Shown here: piece by piece, positions 42,659-52,501 of the stretch
Layout of the letters: the number at the start of each line of letters is the position of its first letter
Position numbering within the stretch: position 1 is the first letter of the stretch
Assembly (NCBI RefSeq): GCF_009930875.1
Contig: NZ_CP025249.1
Location: 186,001 to 250,000, forward strand
DNA length: 64,000 nucleotides
Source of the DNA: Actinomyces sp. 432
GTDB lineage: Bacteria > Actinomycetota > Actinomycetes > Actinomycetales > Actinomycetaceae
Direction of reading: 5' to 3'
Made by a program: the position numbers and the translations under genes
The notes under the pieces: generated by a model
Databases searched by the model: none
The model's input: the letters and a program-made list of their open reading frames with translations, nothing else
What the model was told of the DNA's origin: nothing

Positions 42659-44301
42659 GATCGTCGCGGACCGCCCTGCACCGCACCGCCGCCCACCGCA
42701 CCGCCGCCCACCTCGCCCCCGCAGCGGCGGCGCTGCTGCTGCTCACAGGCGGCCTGACCGCCTGCTCCACGGGCCACGACGTCGATCCCACCGCGTCCTC
42801 CACGGACCCCTGTGCGGCGCTGGCCGGCTACGGTACCTTCCCCGACGGCACCACGGTCACCATCGCCACCGCCTTCACCGGTACGGAGGCGGAGCGCTTC
42901 GATGCATCCCTGGAGCAGTTCGAGGAGTGCACCGGCATCGACGTGGTCCAGAACGGCTCGGACGATCTGGAGGCGGTGCTGCGGCAGACGCTGGAGGAGC
43001 CGGGAGCCGGTGACGATCCGGAGGCGGACCCGGCCGACGCAACGGGTGCGGAGCAGCCGCCGACCGGCACCCTCCTGCCGGATCTGGCGGTGGTTCCCCA
43101 ACCCGGATTGGTGAGTGATCTGGCCCGTGCCGATGCGCTCGTTGGTATGCCGGACTCGGTTGGTGCGAATGTGGAGCTGGGCTGGGACCGTTCCTGGATG
43201 GAGGCGGGATCGGTTGACGGCGTTCTGTACGCCGCCCCGCTCATGGCGTCGGTCAAGTCCTTCGTCTGGTACTCGCCGGTCGCCTTCGCGCAGGCCGGCT
43301 ACGAGGTGCCTACGACCTGGGATGAGCTGGTTGCGCTCACCGCGCGGATTGCTGCCGACAATGCCGCCGACGGCGATAGCACGTCCGCGGACGGAGACGG
43401 CGAGAAGGCCGAGGACGCGCAAGACAGCAGTGCTGAGGAGAGAGGTACCGACGCCGTCTTCACCCCCTGGTGCCTGGGCGCTTCCGACGGCGACTCTACC
43501 GGCTGGGTAGTGAGTGATTGGCTGGAGGATGCGCTGCTGGCGACCGGTGGAGTCGGCGCCTATGACGCCTGGGCGGGCCACGCCGTCGCCCTGGATGATG
43601 CCTCCGCGGTGGGTGCCCTGGACGCGGTGGGCGACCTGCTCCTGGCCGACGGGCATGTTCCCGGTGGCGGCGTGCAGGCAGTGAATACCACGGTGGAGGA
43701 GGCCGGCGCACAGCTGCTGGATGGGTCCTGCTACATGCTGCACGCCTCCTCCGGGTATGAGAACCTGCTGCCCGAGGGGGCCGAGGTCGTCGCCGTCGGT
43801 GGTGCCGCGGGCTCAGGTACCGCCGCGACCCAGGCCACGGCCACACCGACGTACGCGGTGACGGGTGGGGTTGTCTCCGCGTTCCTCGTCCCGGGGGTGG
43901 CTGACGACGACGCCGGCGCCCCGGTGATCGTAGGCGGCGACTTCCTGGTGCAGCTGTCCGCGGGGGCATCCGCCGCAGGGGAAGGTGCCGGCGGGGCCGA
44001 TGCCGTTGCGGCGGTAATGACCTACCTGTCCAGCGCCGAGTGGGCGCAGGCACGGGTTGACCTCGGTGGTGTGGCCACCGCCAACCGGAGCGTGGACGCC
44101 TCACGGATGCGCTCCGACGTCGCCAGGCGCGCCACTGTGCTGCTGCAGTCGCGTCAGTCCGTGATCCGCTTCGACGCCTCCGACTCGATGCCGTCGGGAG
44201 TGGGCACGGACGCTTTGTGGGGAGCTCTGACCCAGTGGACCCGCGGCGAACTGGACTCCAAGGAGGCGCTTGCCCAGGCCGAGGCCGCCTGGCCCGAGTG
44301 A
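42655..44301 (+). CDS. Extracellular solute-binding lipoprotein (family 1 type)
   Basis: The 548-residue precursor has an Ala/His-rich signal peptide and lipobox (LLTGGLTACST, cysteine 40). The mature part resembles sugar ABC binding proteins: VTIATAFTGTEAERFDASLE, then LYAAPLMASVKSFVWYSPVA and a tryptophan-containing MTYLSSAEWAQARVDLG. An acidic insert (about 235-265) is rich in D, E and S. No permease or ATPase gene is adjacent, so it is an orphan component or has another role. GGAGGAG precedes the ATG, which overlaps the HAD gene stop by four bases. Confidence 0.85.
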   Translation: MRSSRTALHRTAAHRTAAHLAPAAAALLLLTGGLTACSTGHDVDPTASSTDPCAALAGYGTFPDGTTVTIATAFTGTEAERFDASLEQFEECTGIDVVQNGSDDLEAVLRQTLEEPGAGDDPEADPADATGAEQPPTGTLLPDLAVVPQPGLVSDLARADALVGMPDSVGANVELGWDRSWMEAGSVDGVLYAAPLMASVKSFVWYSPVAFAQAGYEVPTTWDELVALTARIAADNAADGDSTSADGDGEKAEDAQDSSAEERGTDAVFTPWCLGASDGDSTGWVVSDWLEDALLATGGVGAYDAWAGHAVALDDASAVGALDAVGDLLLADGHVPGGGVQAVNTTVEEAGAQLLDGSCYMLHASSGYENLLPEGAEVVAVGGAAGSGTAATQATATPTYAVTGGVVSAFLVPGVADDDAGAPVIVGGDFLVQLSAGASAAGEGAGGADAVAAVMTYLSSAEWAQARVDLGGVATANRSVDASRMRSDVARRATVLLQSRQSVIRFDASDSMPSGVGTDALWGALTQWTRGELDSKEALAQAEAAWPE

Positions 44302-44333
44302 GCGGCACCTGGGTGGCGAAGTCAGACGGAGGT

Positions 44334-44882
44334 CTAGAACCCCTCGTAATGCACGTCGTCCCAGGGCAGGTCGGAGTCGGTGTAGGCAGGCTTAAGCTCG
44401 CCCTTCTCTCCGATAGCCACGAGGTTCAGCACCGTGTAGCCGGACGGCACCCCCAACAGCTCGCGGATCTCCTTGTCGGAGGTGTCGTGACGCCCTGTCC
44501 TGTTCCGGATCTGTACCCAGCATGCGCCCAGTCCGTACTGTTCTGCGGCAAGCAGTATGTAGGCCGAGGCGATGGCGCCGTCTTCGATCCAGAATTCGGC
44601 TTGGCGTGTGTCGGCTGTCTTGACCATCGTCACGATCACGGCGGCCGCGCCCTCCACTTGAGAGCCGCCCAGTGTCTTGCAGGCACCGACTTGCCGAATC
44701 ATGTCCGGATCCCTCACAACGATGAACTCCACCGCGTCGTGCCCGAAGGAACTCGGTGCCGTCAGGGCCACGCGCATGATTTCTCGGATCACCTCGTCGG
44801 CGACGGGCTCGCCGCGGTAGCGTCGTATAGACCTGCGCCGACGGGTGAGTTCGAATAAGTCGTTATCCAAAGTGTCCTCCAT
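44334..44882 (-). CDS. Nitroreductase family FMN protein
   Basis: The product is up to 182 residues. Nitroreductase features are RRRSIRRYRGEPVADEVI (FMN phosphate contact), APSSFGHDAVEFIVVRD, and the C-terminal GLGACWVQIRNR. VLNLVAIGEKGE follows near the end. It is one of the shorter members. A TTG at 44870 has GGAGGAC at ideal distance and may be the true start rather than the ATG at 44882. It is divergent from a MerR regulator, 293 bases away, which may control it. Confidence 0.88.
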   Translation of the reverse strand: MEDTLDNDLFELTRRRRSIRRYRGEPVADEVIREIMRVALTAPSSFGHDAVEFIVVRDPDMIRQVGACKTLGGSQVEGAAAVIVTMVKTADTRQAEFWIEDGAIASAYILLAAEQYGLGACWVQIRNRTGRHDTSDKEIRELLGVPSGYTVLNLVAIGEKGELKPAYTDSDLPWDDVHYEGF

Positions 44883-45125
44883 AGTGGGTATCGTGTATTT
44901 GTGTGTACTGGGTCGGCTGCAGGAGTGGTGTCGCTTAACGCTTCTACCTGGACGGCGGTGAAATTGTTCGCGTTGAAGTAGTTGCCCGCCTGTTCGCCGA
45001 GACGCGCTCGGTCACCATCTCGTCGGTGACCCCGTCCTTGATCCGTGCGATGAAGATCTGCCTGTCATGCTGCTCCTTTAGGTGTTGCCGGGCTTGGTGC
45101 CCGGCGTCACAAGGGCAGGTGTACA

Positions 45126-45145
45126 CTTGAGACCATGGTCTAAGG
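45126..45145 (+). promoter_or_regulatory. Probable MerR operator
   Basis: CTTGAGACCATGGTCTAAGG is a near-palindrome centred on AGACCATGGTCT. It is 30 bases upstream of the MerR start codon and resembles the dyads that MerR proteins bind between -35 and -10. It lies in the shared region with the divergent nitroreductase gene. Confidence 0.55.
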
Positions 45146-45175
45146 CAAGGTCTTGGGGCGGATCGGAGGTGCTTC

Positions 45176-45667
45176 ATGCCGGACGGCAAGACATACACGG
45201 TGAAGGATGTGGCTGAACGGACGGGCGTGCCTGAGACCACTCTGCGGTATTACGGAAGGCGCGGTCTGCTCGACTTCGTGGCACGTAATTCAGCGGGCGT
45301 GCGCATTTTCACGGAGAACGATTTTGAGGCCCTGTTCATCATCCATACTCTAAAGGAGACTGGCATGTCCCTCGCCAGCATTAAACATTTCATGGATCTA
45401 TATTTTGAGGGCGATTCGACAATAGCGGAGCGGCGTCGAATGTATGAGGATCAGCGTCATAAGACGCGCATGAAAATTGCTGCGCTGGAGAGTGCGATCG
45501 AGATCCTGGAATATAAGTGCTGGTACATGCAGGAGGCTGAGCGGCGTGGTGATGCCTGGTGGTTCAGGCGTCTGTCGGAGCGGGACGTTCCCCAACGAGT
45601 TCGCGATTTCTATGCAAAGGTGGGCGGCTACGCCCACGAATCCGCGAAGGGATGCGCGTATATGTAA
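45176..45667 (+). CDS. MerR family transcriptional regulator
   Basis: The protein is 163 residues. The winged HTH is at residues 1-75 (YTVKDVAERTGVPETTLRYY then GRRGLLDF). A long dimerisation helix is at about 85-120. A C-terminal tail contains WWFRRLSERDVPQRVRDF and cysteines in YKCWYM and GCAYM. The ligand is not predictable; the cysteines could respond to metals or redox. CGGAGG lies seven bases before the ATG. The divergent nitroreductase is the likely target. Confidence 0.9.
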   Translation: MPDGKTYTVKDVAERTGVPETTLRYYGRRGLLDFVARNSAGVRIFTENDFEALFIIHTLKETGMSLASIKHFMDLYFEGDSTIAERRRMYEDQRHKTRMKIAALESAIEILEYKCWYMQEAERRGDAWWFRRLSERDVPQRVRDFYAKVGGYAHESAKGCAYM

Positions 45668-45894
45668 TTCGGTAGCCAGTGGCCGTCGCGACCCGGGCTG
45701 ACGGTTCTTAGTTTAGATGCGGGCAGCGGCCGGGGTTTCCGGCTGCGTTAGCGAGCAGGCGCTGCCTCCATCAAGCCCGCTGCAGTTCACTGCCTCGGCC
45801 GCCTTGCGCGACACCGCGCAACGGTCAGCAGGTGTGACAAGCTCGCCCCGCTACCAGGTGGCCATCGACGTCGTAAGCGTCGACCACTGTATTA

Positions 45895-46897
45895 GGGCGT
45901 GTTGTGTAAGTCGGGGTGGTGTCGGCGTGGTGTGCGGAACAAGGTGAGGCCTTCGGGGTATCACGGGTGGTGTGAAAACAGACCATGACACCTCGAAGGG
46001 CCTCGACCGTTGAGTATAGACGCCTACACCCGTCATGACCTGACCGACGCCCAGTGGGGGCTGCTTGAGCCCCTGCTGCCGCGTGAGTCGGGAAGGGGAC
46101 GGCCCCGGGTGTATCCGTTGTGGGACATGATCAGCGCCATACGGTGGAGAACCCGGGTCGGAGCGCCCTGGCGCGACATACCACCCCACTACGGTCCCTG
46201 GTGGTGGGCCTATGCCCTGTACCGCGCCTGGCAACTGGCCAGGATATGGGAGCGCACCGAGGCCGCCCTGGTCGCCCAGGCCGACGCCGAAGGCAAGATC
46301 GACTGGCGAGTATCAGTGGACTCCACCACCTGCCGGGCGCACGTGCATGCCGCTGGGGCCCGCAAGGACAGCCCCCAGCAGGTGGACGGGGAGCCCGAGG
46401 ACCACGCCCTGGGAGTCTCCCGGGGCGGGTGGTCCTCCAAGGTCCCCGCCGCCGTCGACGCCGCCTGCGGCATGCTGGCCGGGGTGCTGCCCGCCGGGCA
46501 GGCAGCCGATGCGTCGCTGATGATCCCCGTCCTAGACAAGATATGTGTCCAGCGTCCTGCCGGTGGGCGGCCCCGCACGCGCCCGCAGATGGTGCTGGCC
46601 GACAGGGCCTACTCCTCACGCGCGAACCGGGACTGGCTGCGCGCCCACCACATCAAGGCCACCATCCCCATCAAGGCAGACCAGGCCGAAAACCGCCGCG
46701 CCAAGGGATCCCGAGGCGGGCGCCCGCCTTCGACCCGGCCGCCTACAAGGACCGCAACGCTGTGGAGCAGTGCTTCGGCCAGCTCAAGCAGAACCGGGCC
46801 ATGGCCACCAGGTACGACAAACTCGCCGTCCGCTACCAAGCCACCACCCACATCGCCAGCATCGACCACTAGCTCAAACGACTTACATAACACGCCC
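45895..46897 (+). mobile_element. IS5-family insertion sequence
   Basis: Terminal inverted repeats are GGGCGTGTTGTGTAAGTCG at the left and, read inward from the right, GGGCGTGTTATGTAAGTCG: one mismatch in 19. Both are flanked by TA (45893-45894 and 46898-46899), as in the IS427-like group that duplicates TA. The element is about 1003 bp with one transposase region. Confidence 0.87.
46010..46872 (+). pseudogene. IS5-family transposase with one frameshift
   Basis: The region codes for about 287 residues with one shift. Recognisable parts are LTDAQWGLLEPLLP, the DDE residues in VSVDSTTCRAHVHAAG and MVLADRAYSSRANRDW, and (after the shift) the E motif YKDRNAVEQCFGQLKQNRAM. The shift is at the CC of 46727-46728, where one added C gives GGRPPFDPAAYKDRNAVE. 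IS5 transposases can use programmed -1 shifting, but that occurs near the middle between two ORFs. Here the missing base looks like the other single-base losses in this window. The start is a TTG/GTG-type codon near 46010. Confidence 0.85.
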
Positions 46898-47138
46898 TAA
46901 GCCGCCCGCACGTGACGAACCCGCTGCTCCGGGTAGGGGTTTAGGCCCTGGGTGGGTGGCTGTGTGCCGGGTGGCAAGGCGGCGCTGGTGGTCGCACCTC
47001 GCAGCAGGTGTAAAGGTGTGGTAACGTCGCGGTGTCGTACACGTCCTTGCGTGCTGCTCGCCTCTGTTGGCCGGCGGTGCATGGGGGTGGACTTGCTGTA
47101 TTGTCCGGGCCCTGTCCCGGGGGAGGGAGTGTCTGGTT

Positions 47139-47600
47139 ATGTCTTTGCCTGTCGACTCTGGCGATAATTCGTTGTTGGGCTTTGGATTGTTGGGTGACTC
47201 GTCATGGAATCCTAATTTGCCCGACAGCTCGGGCATGGTGGAGAACTTGAAAAAGCAGGCGATTGAGAAGGTCAGGAGTCGGGCGGATTCGGCGCGGGGC
47301 GTGCTGGCTGTGAATCCGTCCACGTCGCCGTTGGCTGGGGCTATGCGTGCGGGTGGCGGGGCTATGTCCTTTCCGTCGTCGCAGGTGTCGCCTGCGGTTG
47401 GATTGAGCGCGTTCAGCGGTGGATTGTCCGAGGTGTGGTCCTCGCCCCTGGCCGATGACTTCGGTACTGATATTGATACGAGTGTTTCCGCGGTACGCGA
47501 TGCTGTGGATGATATCTACGAGAAGGCCAATAACGCCTGGTGGGGCCAGGATGATCGGGTTCCCAAGGGTAGCGATGAGGGCAGTTCCAAGTGGAGGTGA
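47139..47600 (+). CDS. Small protein of unknown function, first of a secreted-protein cluster
   Basis: The product is 153 residues, GC content lower than its neighbours, family not recognised. The ATG at 47139 has GGAGGGAG about 10 bases upstream. The protein has no signal peptide or membrane helix. A helical stretch (about 35-55, ENLKKQAIEKVRSRADSARG) is followed by a Gly/Ala/Ser-rich part. A C-terminal helix with DDIYEKANNAWWG (about 128-140) loosely recalls the Y-x3-D/E and W-x-G features of type VII (ESX) substrates. It is 59 bases before the next gene, in an apparent operon of five. Confidence 0.5.
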   Translation: MSLPVDSGDNSLLGFGLLGDSSWNPNLPDSSGMVENLKKQAIEKVRSRADSARGVLAVNPSTSPLAGAMRAGGGAMSFPSSQVSPAVGLSAFSGGLSEVWSSPLADDFGTDIDTSVSAVRDAVDDIYEKANNAWWGQDDRVPKGSDEGSSKWR

Positions 47601-47659
47601 CCTGTTGCTCCTTGGCGGGGCTCGGATCGGATCAGGCAATAGCGAATGATTAGGGATTA

Positions 47660-49872
47660 GTGACTGTGACTTATGTGAGTATGGATGCAGACGGCGTGCA
47701 GGGTTTCATTGATGCCTTGCAGTCCTGGGTGGATGACGCCGAGGTTGAGCGGTCTGACCTGTATAACCTCAGTAGTAGCTGGGAAGAGGAGCCGGTGGAG
47801 GGGGTTGAGGAAAAACTCTCTGTCACTACTCCCTACGCGCTGGGATACACCCGGGCAGGGTCTGGGGACGCCTTTGCGGCGTTTGGTGGCAGGCCGGCGA
47901 GTATGGCCGATGCGTTAGGGTCTCTCCAGCAGCTTGTTAATGATCTGCAGACCCGCCTGGATGAGGCGATCGCCATGAACGACAGTGGCATCACTTTTGG
48001 CTCTACCGACGGCAGGGTCTGCTACTACCTGCCCGATGGTGTTGAGGACACCACTGCGAACGTCAAGGCCTACAACAGCGGTTCGCTGGGTGACGGCGCC
48101 AAGGACGCGGAAGCGCTGCAGCAGGCGATGGGCAGTAAGGACGGTACTGCGGAGGACGGGCGCACCGTCGAGGAGATCCTTGATGAGATGGCTGAGCATC
48201 AGGATGTGCCGACCTACGGGGCTGCCGTCGTTCAGGCTTTCGGTGGTGTGGACGGGTACCTCGACAACCTGTTGGAGTTGCAGTGGGACTACAACTCTGT
48301 GGACAAGGATGGCGTCCTGCACGTGGACCGGGATGGCCTGGATGAGGCGGTGGACGTGTTGGGGCGGGTGCTGGCGTCGGCAACGCGGTCGGGCAAGGTG
48401 CCCGAGGGTTATGACTCCTGGTCGGATGCGATGTATCAGGCGGTAACGGTCAAGGGGCACCGGGGGCGGATGTCGGCGCTGAACGCCCTGATGGCCGTGG
48501 ATGGGGCGGTGTATGACACAGACACGCTGGTTGATCTGGCCGACCGGATGGAGGACCTGCCCTTCGATGGATCGGCGGCCAGTGCCACCCCGGACTCCTT
48601 GCAAGGTTGGTATGACGACGATTACGGGGTGCTTTATGACGAGGGCAAGGCGCTGCGCGATTACTCGATGGATCCCTTGTATGGGGTGACGATGGCCATG
48701 GGTAACAATCCTGAGGCTGCCTTCAAGTACCTCAACCCGGATGGGCAGATGAGTGGCGGGCAGTGGGTGCCTGGGAGCAGTCCGAGAAGCGGTGGGAGTT
48801 GTTGACGGGGCGGGAGTGGGACAGTGAGGTCGGCCTGGATGGGTTTACCGCCGTCATGGCGGGTAACTCGGCCATGCGTGGCAGCGAGGATGCGGACACC
48901 GCCGCCGCGGCCACCTGGGCCGTGGCCAGGTCCATGGAGTTCGCCGTCGACCAGGTGCCCTTCGCGAACTACACCGAGACCATGAAGGAGAACCTGTCCG
49001 TCGTGGTGGCCAACACCGCCAAGGAAGGCGTGAACATTGCATCGAGCGGTTCCACTAAGGGACTGGGACTGTACAGCGGTGATGGCAGCAAGACCGATGA
49101 TGATGCCAAGAGCCTGTATACCACGCTGATTTACCGGGTCATCGATAATGAGAATGCCGCCGCCACCATCACCTCCGCCTTCACCAGTGCCGCCATGGCC
49201 GACTACCCCAATGCTGATGATGTGAACCATCTAAGGGCTAAATACCGGACAGTTGGGAATGTGTATGGGTATCTCAACGCGATCGGTAGTGAGCGTCTGA
49301 CCGACCTTAAGGCGGCCTCGACGGCCGAGCAGAAGGCCGTCAAGGACGCCATGGGCACCATATTTGGCGTGACGACCACCGTCTTGGGTGCTGGTATTGC
49401 CGGCCGTGGGGCGAAGCTGGCCTGGGATGTGGGCAAGACCGTGACCAAGCCGATAATGCTCGACCAGCTCGCCCCCGACGACCTGCCCGACGTCGACGGC
49501 CCAGTCACGCCCGAATCGACTCGCAGGACGTTGCAGGCCCAGGCCTACGTCGAGGCGGTCAACCAGGGGCTGATAACCGATCCGGAAGCCTTTAGCCCCG
49601 ATTACCTCCAGGACAGTTCTGGCCAGCCGTACTCCTGGTACGCCACCGATCCCGACGGCACCACCACCTTCAGCCTTGACAACCCGCCAACCAGCGAACA
49701 GAAGGACGGTGTCCACGACTGGGCCAATGCCGTTGGTCCCGAACACGACCCCGAAGACGTACTCGGAGAGGCAGATACTGCCATAAATACGGGTATTGGC
49801 GAAGGGCGGAGCCTGATCGAGGGTGACAATAAGGAAGGTGAGGACCGTGCAATCACGATCAAGAAGAGCTAG
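47660..49872 (+). pseudogene. Large protein of the secreted cluster with one frameshift, possibly DUF6571-like
   Basis: Across one shift the protein is about 737 residues. The N-terminal 110 residues are helical with SWEEEPVEG at the middle turn and a second long helix (SLQQLVNDLQTRLDEAIAM), a layout like ESX/WXG100 proteins. The remainder has no recognised domain except a hydrophobic segment (GTIFGVTTTVLGAGIAGRGA) late in the protein. The shift is near 48769: adding one G gives QWVAWEQSEKRWE, joining two long open frames. From memory, actinomycete DUF6571 proteins have similar size and context; this was not verified. It overlaps the next gene by 26 bases. Confidence 0.6.
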
Positions 49873-50563
49873 GCAGCCGGGCCGCAGTGCGCGGAGCCTC
49901 GTCCGGTGGTGGGGCGGTCTGGCCGTTGTGGCCTTGTGTCTGGTTACGTCCCTGGCGGCGTGTGGTCTTATTGATGGTTCGGATGATCCGACTCGTGCAC
50001 CGAGCACTCCGCTGGCGGATGAGACTATCTGTGGTGTCTTCCCCAACCAGGACCTCCAGAATACTCTCGGCTTCGACACCTACTGGTACCAGTACAGCAC
50101 TGGCCCCATAACGAATGTGAAGACCGGCCAGTCCGGAGACCGCTACGAGTGCTATATGCGATCTAACAGTGCCCCCTTCGGGATTCTTGACGTCGGCTAC
50201 TATATCGGCAGTCAAGTGCTGCCCAGTGCGCAGCCTGCGGTGGAGTTTGACGATATTCCTGTCGAGTACCCCGACACCGCCCGGGAGGTGGCTTTTGAGG
50301 GTGTGGAGGGTGAGGGCTGGGTGTGGACCTTTGATGTCAGTATTTATGTGGCCTGGCGGTACGACGACACCCAGGTGCTGCTGGCTCGCCTGACTTATTG
50401 GGGTCCGGATGAGGACCTGGATGAGCAGGTGGACAGGCTCCATTCCGTCCTCGAGCCTGCCCTGGCGCGCATCCCCGAACTGGCCTCCGCAACCCCCACC
50501 CGCGTCACTGTTCCCTCCCCTACGCCTGAGGCCGAGGATACGGCCACTGGCGCCGATGGCTGA
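49847..50563 (+). CDS. Putative lipoprotein of the secreted cluster
   Basis: The precursor is about 238 residues. GTG 49847 is chosen because AAGGAAGGTGAGGA lies just upstream; GTG 49823 is an alternative. An Arg-rich start and hydrophobic core end in the lipobox TSLAACG (cysteine about 40). The mature part has cysteines in TICGVFP and YECYMR and ends in a Pro/Thr-rich tail. It loosely resembles DUF3558-type actinobacterial lipoproteins. It follows the large protein with overlap and precedes another lipoprotein by 50 bases, so these should act together at the cell surface. Confidence 0.7.
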   Translation: MQSRSRRARQPGRSARSLVRWWGGLAVVALCLVTSLAACGLIDGSDDPTRAPSTPLADETICGVFPNQDLQNTLGFDTYWYQYSTGPITNVKTGQSGDRYECYMRSNSAPFGILDVGYYIGSQVLPSAQPAVEFDDIPVEYPDTAREVAFEGVEGEGWVWTFDVSIYVAWRYDDTQVLLARLTYWGPDEDLDEQVDRLHSVLEPALARIPELASATPTRVTVPSPTPEAEDTATGADG

Positions 50564-50613
50564 CCCTTACCCCCGTACCTATCGCCCTGCGCTGCTAAGG
50601 AGAACCGCTCAGC

Positions 50614-51321
50614 ATGCAACCCTCAATCCGCGTACCACGTCTCCGTCCGTACCGTCCGGCCGCCGTCGTGGTGGCGCTGCTGCTGGCTTGTGCGCCTCTG
50701 GTGGCGTGCTCGTCGGAGCCTGATGACAGTCCCTTGAGTATTCCTACCTATGATCCGGAGGCTGCGGCGTCTGCGGAGGCGTCGGAGTCCGCGGCCGCCG
50801 CTGAGGCGTCCGCGTCGGCTGCTGCTTCCGCGGAGGCCGCTGGCGTGGTGACAGCCGAGTCGCTGTCCACCGACCGCTACCAGGTCACCTCCATCCCCGA
50901 GGACCTGGACGAGCTGCAGACCGAGGTACTCAAGGCCTTCATCAACTACGACCAGGCCACGTGGGATGTGTGGTTCACAGGTGCAGGGATCGAAGACACC
51001 GAGTCCTTGCTGACCCCTGAAGAGTACGAGAACTTCGTTAACAATTTCAATGCGGCGCAGGATGAAACCACAGATGGTATGGTAAGGGTGGCTGTTTTCT
51101 CCGTGTCAATTAGTTCGATCTACGCCTCTGAGCCTAAAGCCGAGGTACTGATATGCGATGATCAGTCTCGCGTAGTTTCATATGATTCTGCTGGCAATGA
51201 TATCAGTGACCCTAAGACGCAGCAGGGGCGCTACAAGAAGGCAATAACGATGATCTATCGCGATGGTGCATGGATAAAGTCCGGCGGAGAGGCACTGTCC
51301 GCCAACGAGTGCGTGGTGTGA
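50614..51321 (+). CDS. Putative lipoprotein with Ala/Ser/Glu linker
   Basis: The precursor is 235 residues. AAGGAG precedes the ATG. The signal peptide ends in the lipobox APLVACSS (cysteine 32). A low-complexity linker (about 49-80) of Ala, Ser and Glu then carries the C-terminal globular domain off the membrane. That domain includes ELQTEVLKAFINYDQATWDV and GRYKKAITMIYRDGAWIKSG and resembles the small mixed alpha/beta folds of SnoaL-like or DUF4878-type domains. It is next to two other exported proteins, with coupled translation to the gene after it. Confidence 0.65.
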   Translation: MQPSIRVPRLRPYRPAAVVVALLLACAPLVACSSEPDDSPLSIPTYDPEAAASAEASESAAAAEASASAAASAEAAGVVTAESLSTDRYQVTSIPEDLDELQTEVLKAFINYDQATWDVWFTGAGIEDTESLLTPEEYENFVNNFNAAQDETTDGMVRVAVFSVSISSIYASEPKAEVLICDDQSRVVSYDSAGNDISDPKTQQGRYKKAITMIYRDGAWIKSGGEALSANECVV

Positions 51322-52386
51322 GTGATGAATGCCAAGAACAACTTCCGGTTTGTTGCCTCTGTTGCGGTTCTCCTAACCGCAGCCATAATTACGACTTGTC
51401 CGGCATCTGCTGACACTGGTAAGGCGACGGATGTTGGTTCGTCGTCTGGTTCGGTTGTGCAGGGTGGGGATGGTTCGGTGACGATTAGTGTCACGGCGAC
51501 CTCCACGTCGGCCGCCGCTGACGGCTCGGGCGGCAGCCATGGTGGTGGGGTGGTGTCGTGGTCGCAGTCGGTGACCGCGAGCGTGCATCCGGTGTGCTGG
51601 TATGAGCGCAGTGGTACCGGGGCGGAGCGGGTGGAGTGGATCGAGTCGGGGAAGGCCGTTGAGTACCTGCGCTTCATCCATGGCGGCTCCTTGGACGAGT
51701 ACAAGACTCACTTCCCCGACTACGAGTCCTATGCGGACGATACCGAGGGCCATTGGTATGTCCCGACCTGCTTGGAGCAGTACATGGCTGAGGACGATGA
51801 CCGCGACTTTGCTGAGATTGAAGATGCCTACATGGCCGAGCATGATCCGGTGTATGTGCCCGCGGGCCAGGCTGCCCCGGAGCCGGTGATCGACGGGGCG
51901 GCTCTGGCTCAGGCTGCGTGGGATGCGGTGACGATCCCGACCGCCACGATCGGCTACAACCCCATGGTCGGGGACATACAGGCCACGATCGTGGGCTGGG
52001 ATACCTGGGTGTGGGCCACCGGCGACACCCCCAGGGAAGTGACCGTGACGGCTACAGCGGGTGCCACCACCGCCACAATCACGGCGACGGCTTCGATGCT
52101 GACTTTGCAGCCCAAGGACGGCACTGCCAAGTGCACCGGGTTCGGGATCCCGTGGAGTGAGGACAACGACTCCAGGGGTACGGACTGCATGATCGTCTTC
52201 AACCGCTCCAGCGCCCACTTCAAGGACAGCACCACCCCCGTGGATGTCAAAGTGTCCTATGCGATCAGCTACACCGCCAGCGACGGGGCTTCGGGCTCGA
52301 TGGACACCCACACCACCTCCACAACCACCAGCATCCCGGTAGCGGAGATCCAGGCCATCAACACCAGACCAACCACCGAGCCATGA
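51322..52386 (+). CDS. Secreted protein of unknown function, last gene of the cluster
   Basis: The precursor is 354 residues. The start is GTG 51322 or ATG 51325, immediately after the previous stop (TGAGTGATG), which suggests translational coupling. The signal peptide (about 1-31) ends near TTCPASADTG and has no lipobox. The mature protein is rich in Thr, Ser, Ala and Val with beta-sheet character. It has aromatic segments (HPVCWYERSG, IVGWDTWVWATGD) and two cysteine pairs likely to form disulfides. No anchor or sorting signal is seen. I do not recognise a family. Confidence 0.65.
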   Translation: MMNAKNNFRFVASVAVLLTAAIITTCPASADTGKATDVGSSSGSVVQGGDGSVTISVTATSTSAAADGSGGSHGGGVVSWSQSVTASVHPVCWYERSGTGAERVEWIESGKAVEYLRFIHGGSLDEYKTHFPDYESYADDTEGHWYVPTCLEQYMAEDDDRDFAEIEDAYMAEHDPVYVPAGQAAPEPVIDGAALAQAAWDAVTIPTATIGYNPMVGDIQATIVGWDTWVWATGDTPREVTVTATAGATTATITATASMLTLQPKDGTAKCTGFGIPWSEDNDSRGTDCMIVFNRSSAHFKDSTTPVDVKVSYAISYTASDGASGSMDTHTTSTTTSIPVAEIQAINTRPTTEP

Positions 52387-52501
52387 GTGGCCCTCGCTGC
52401 CGCCGGCGCCCTGAGCTGGCAGGCGTCGTCCGGGTGCTTAGGTGGTTGCCCGTGAGTAGGGGACTCGGAATAATCGCCGTGACGGCTCAGTTACCACAGG
52501 T

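Noticed and set aside
44944..45120. Minus-strand frame before merR (HDRQIFIARIKDGVTDEMVTER)
   Set aside because: A short stretch looks protein-like and could be a remnant, but there is no start, no family match I can name, and it overlaps the regulatory region.
46010..46900. Programmed -1 frameshift in the IS5-type transposase
   Set aside because: There is no A6G or similar slippery run at the break. A single missing C in a C run explains it and matches other breaks in the window.
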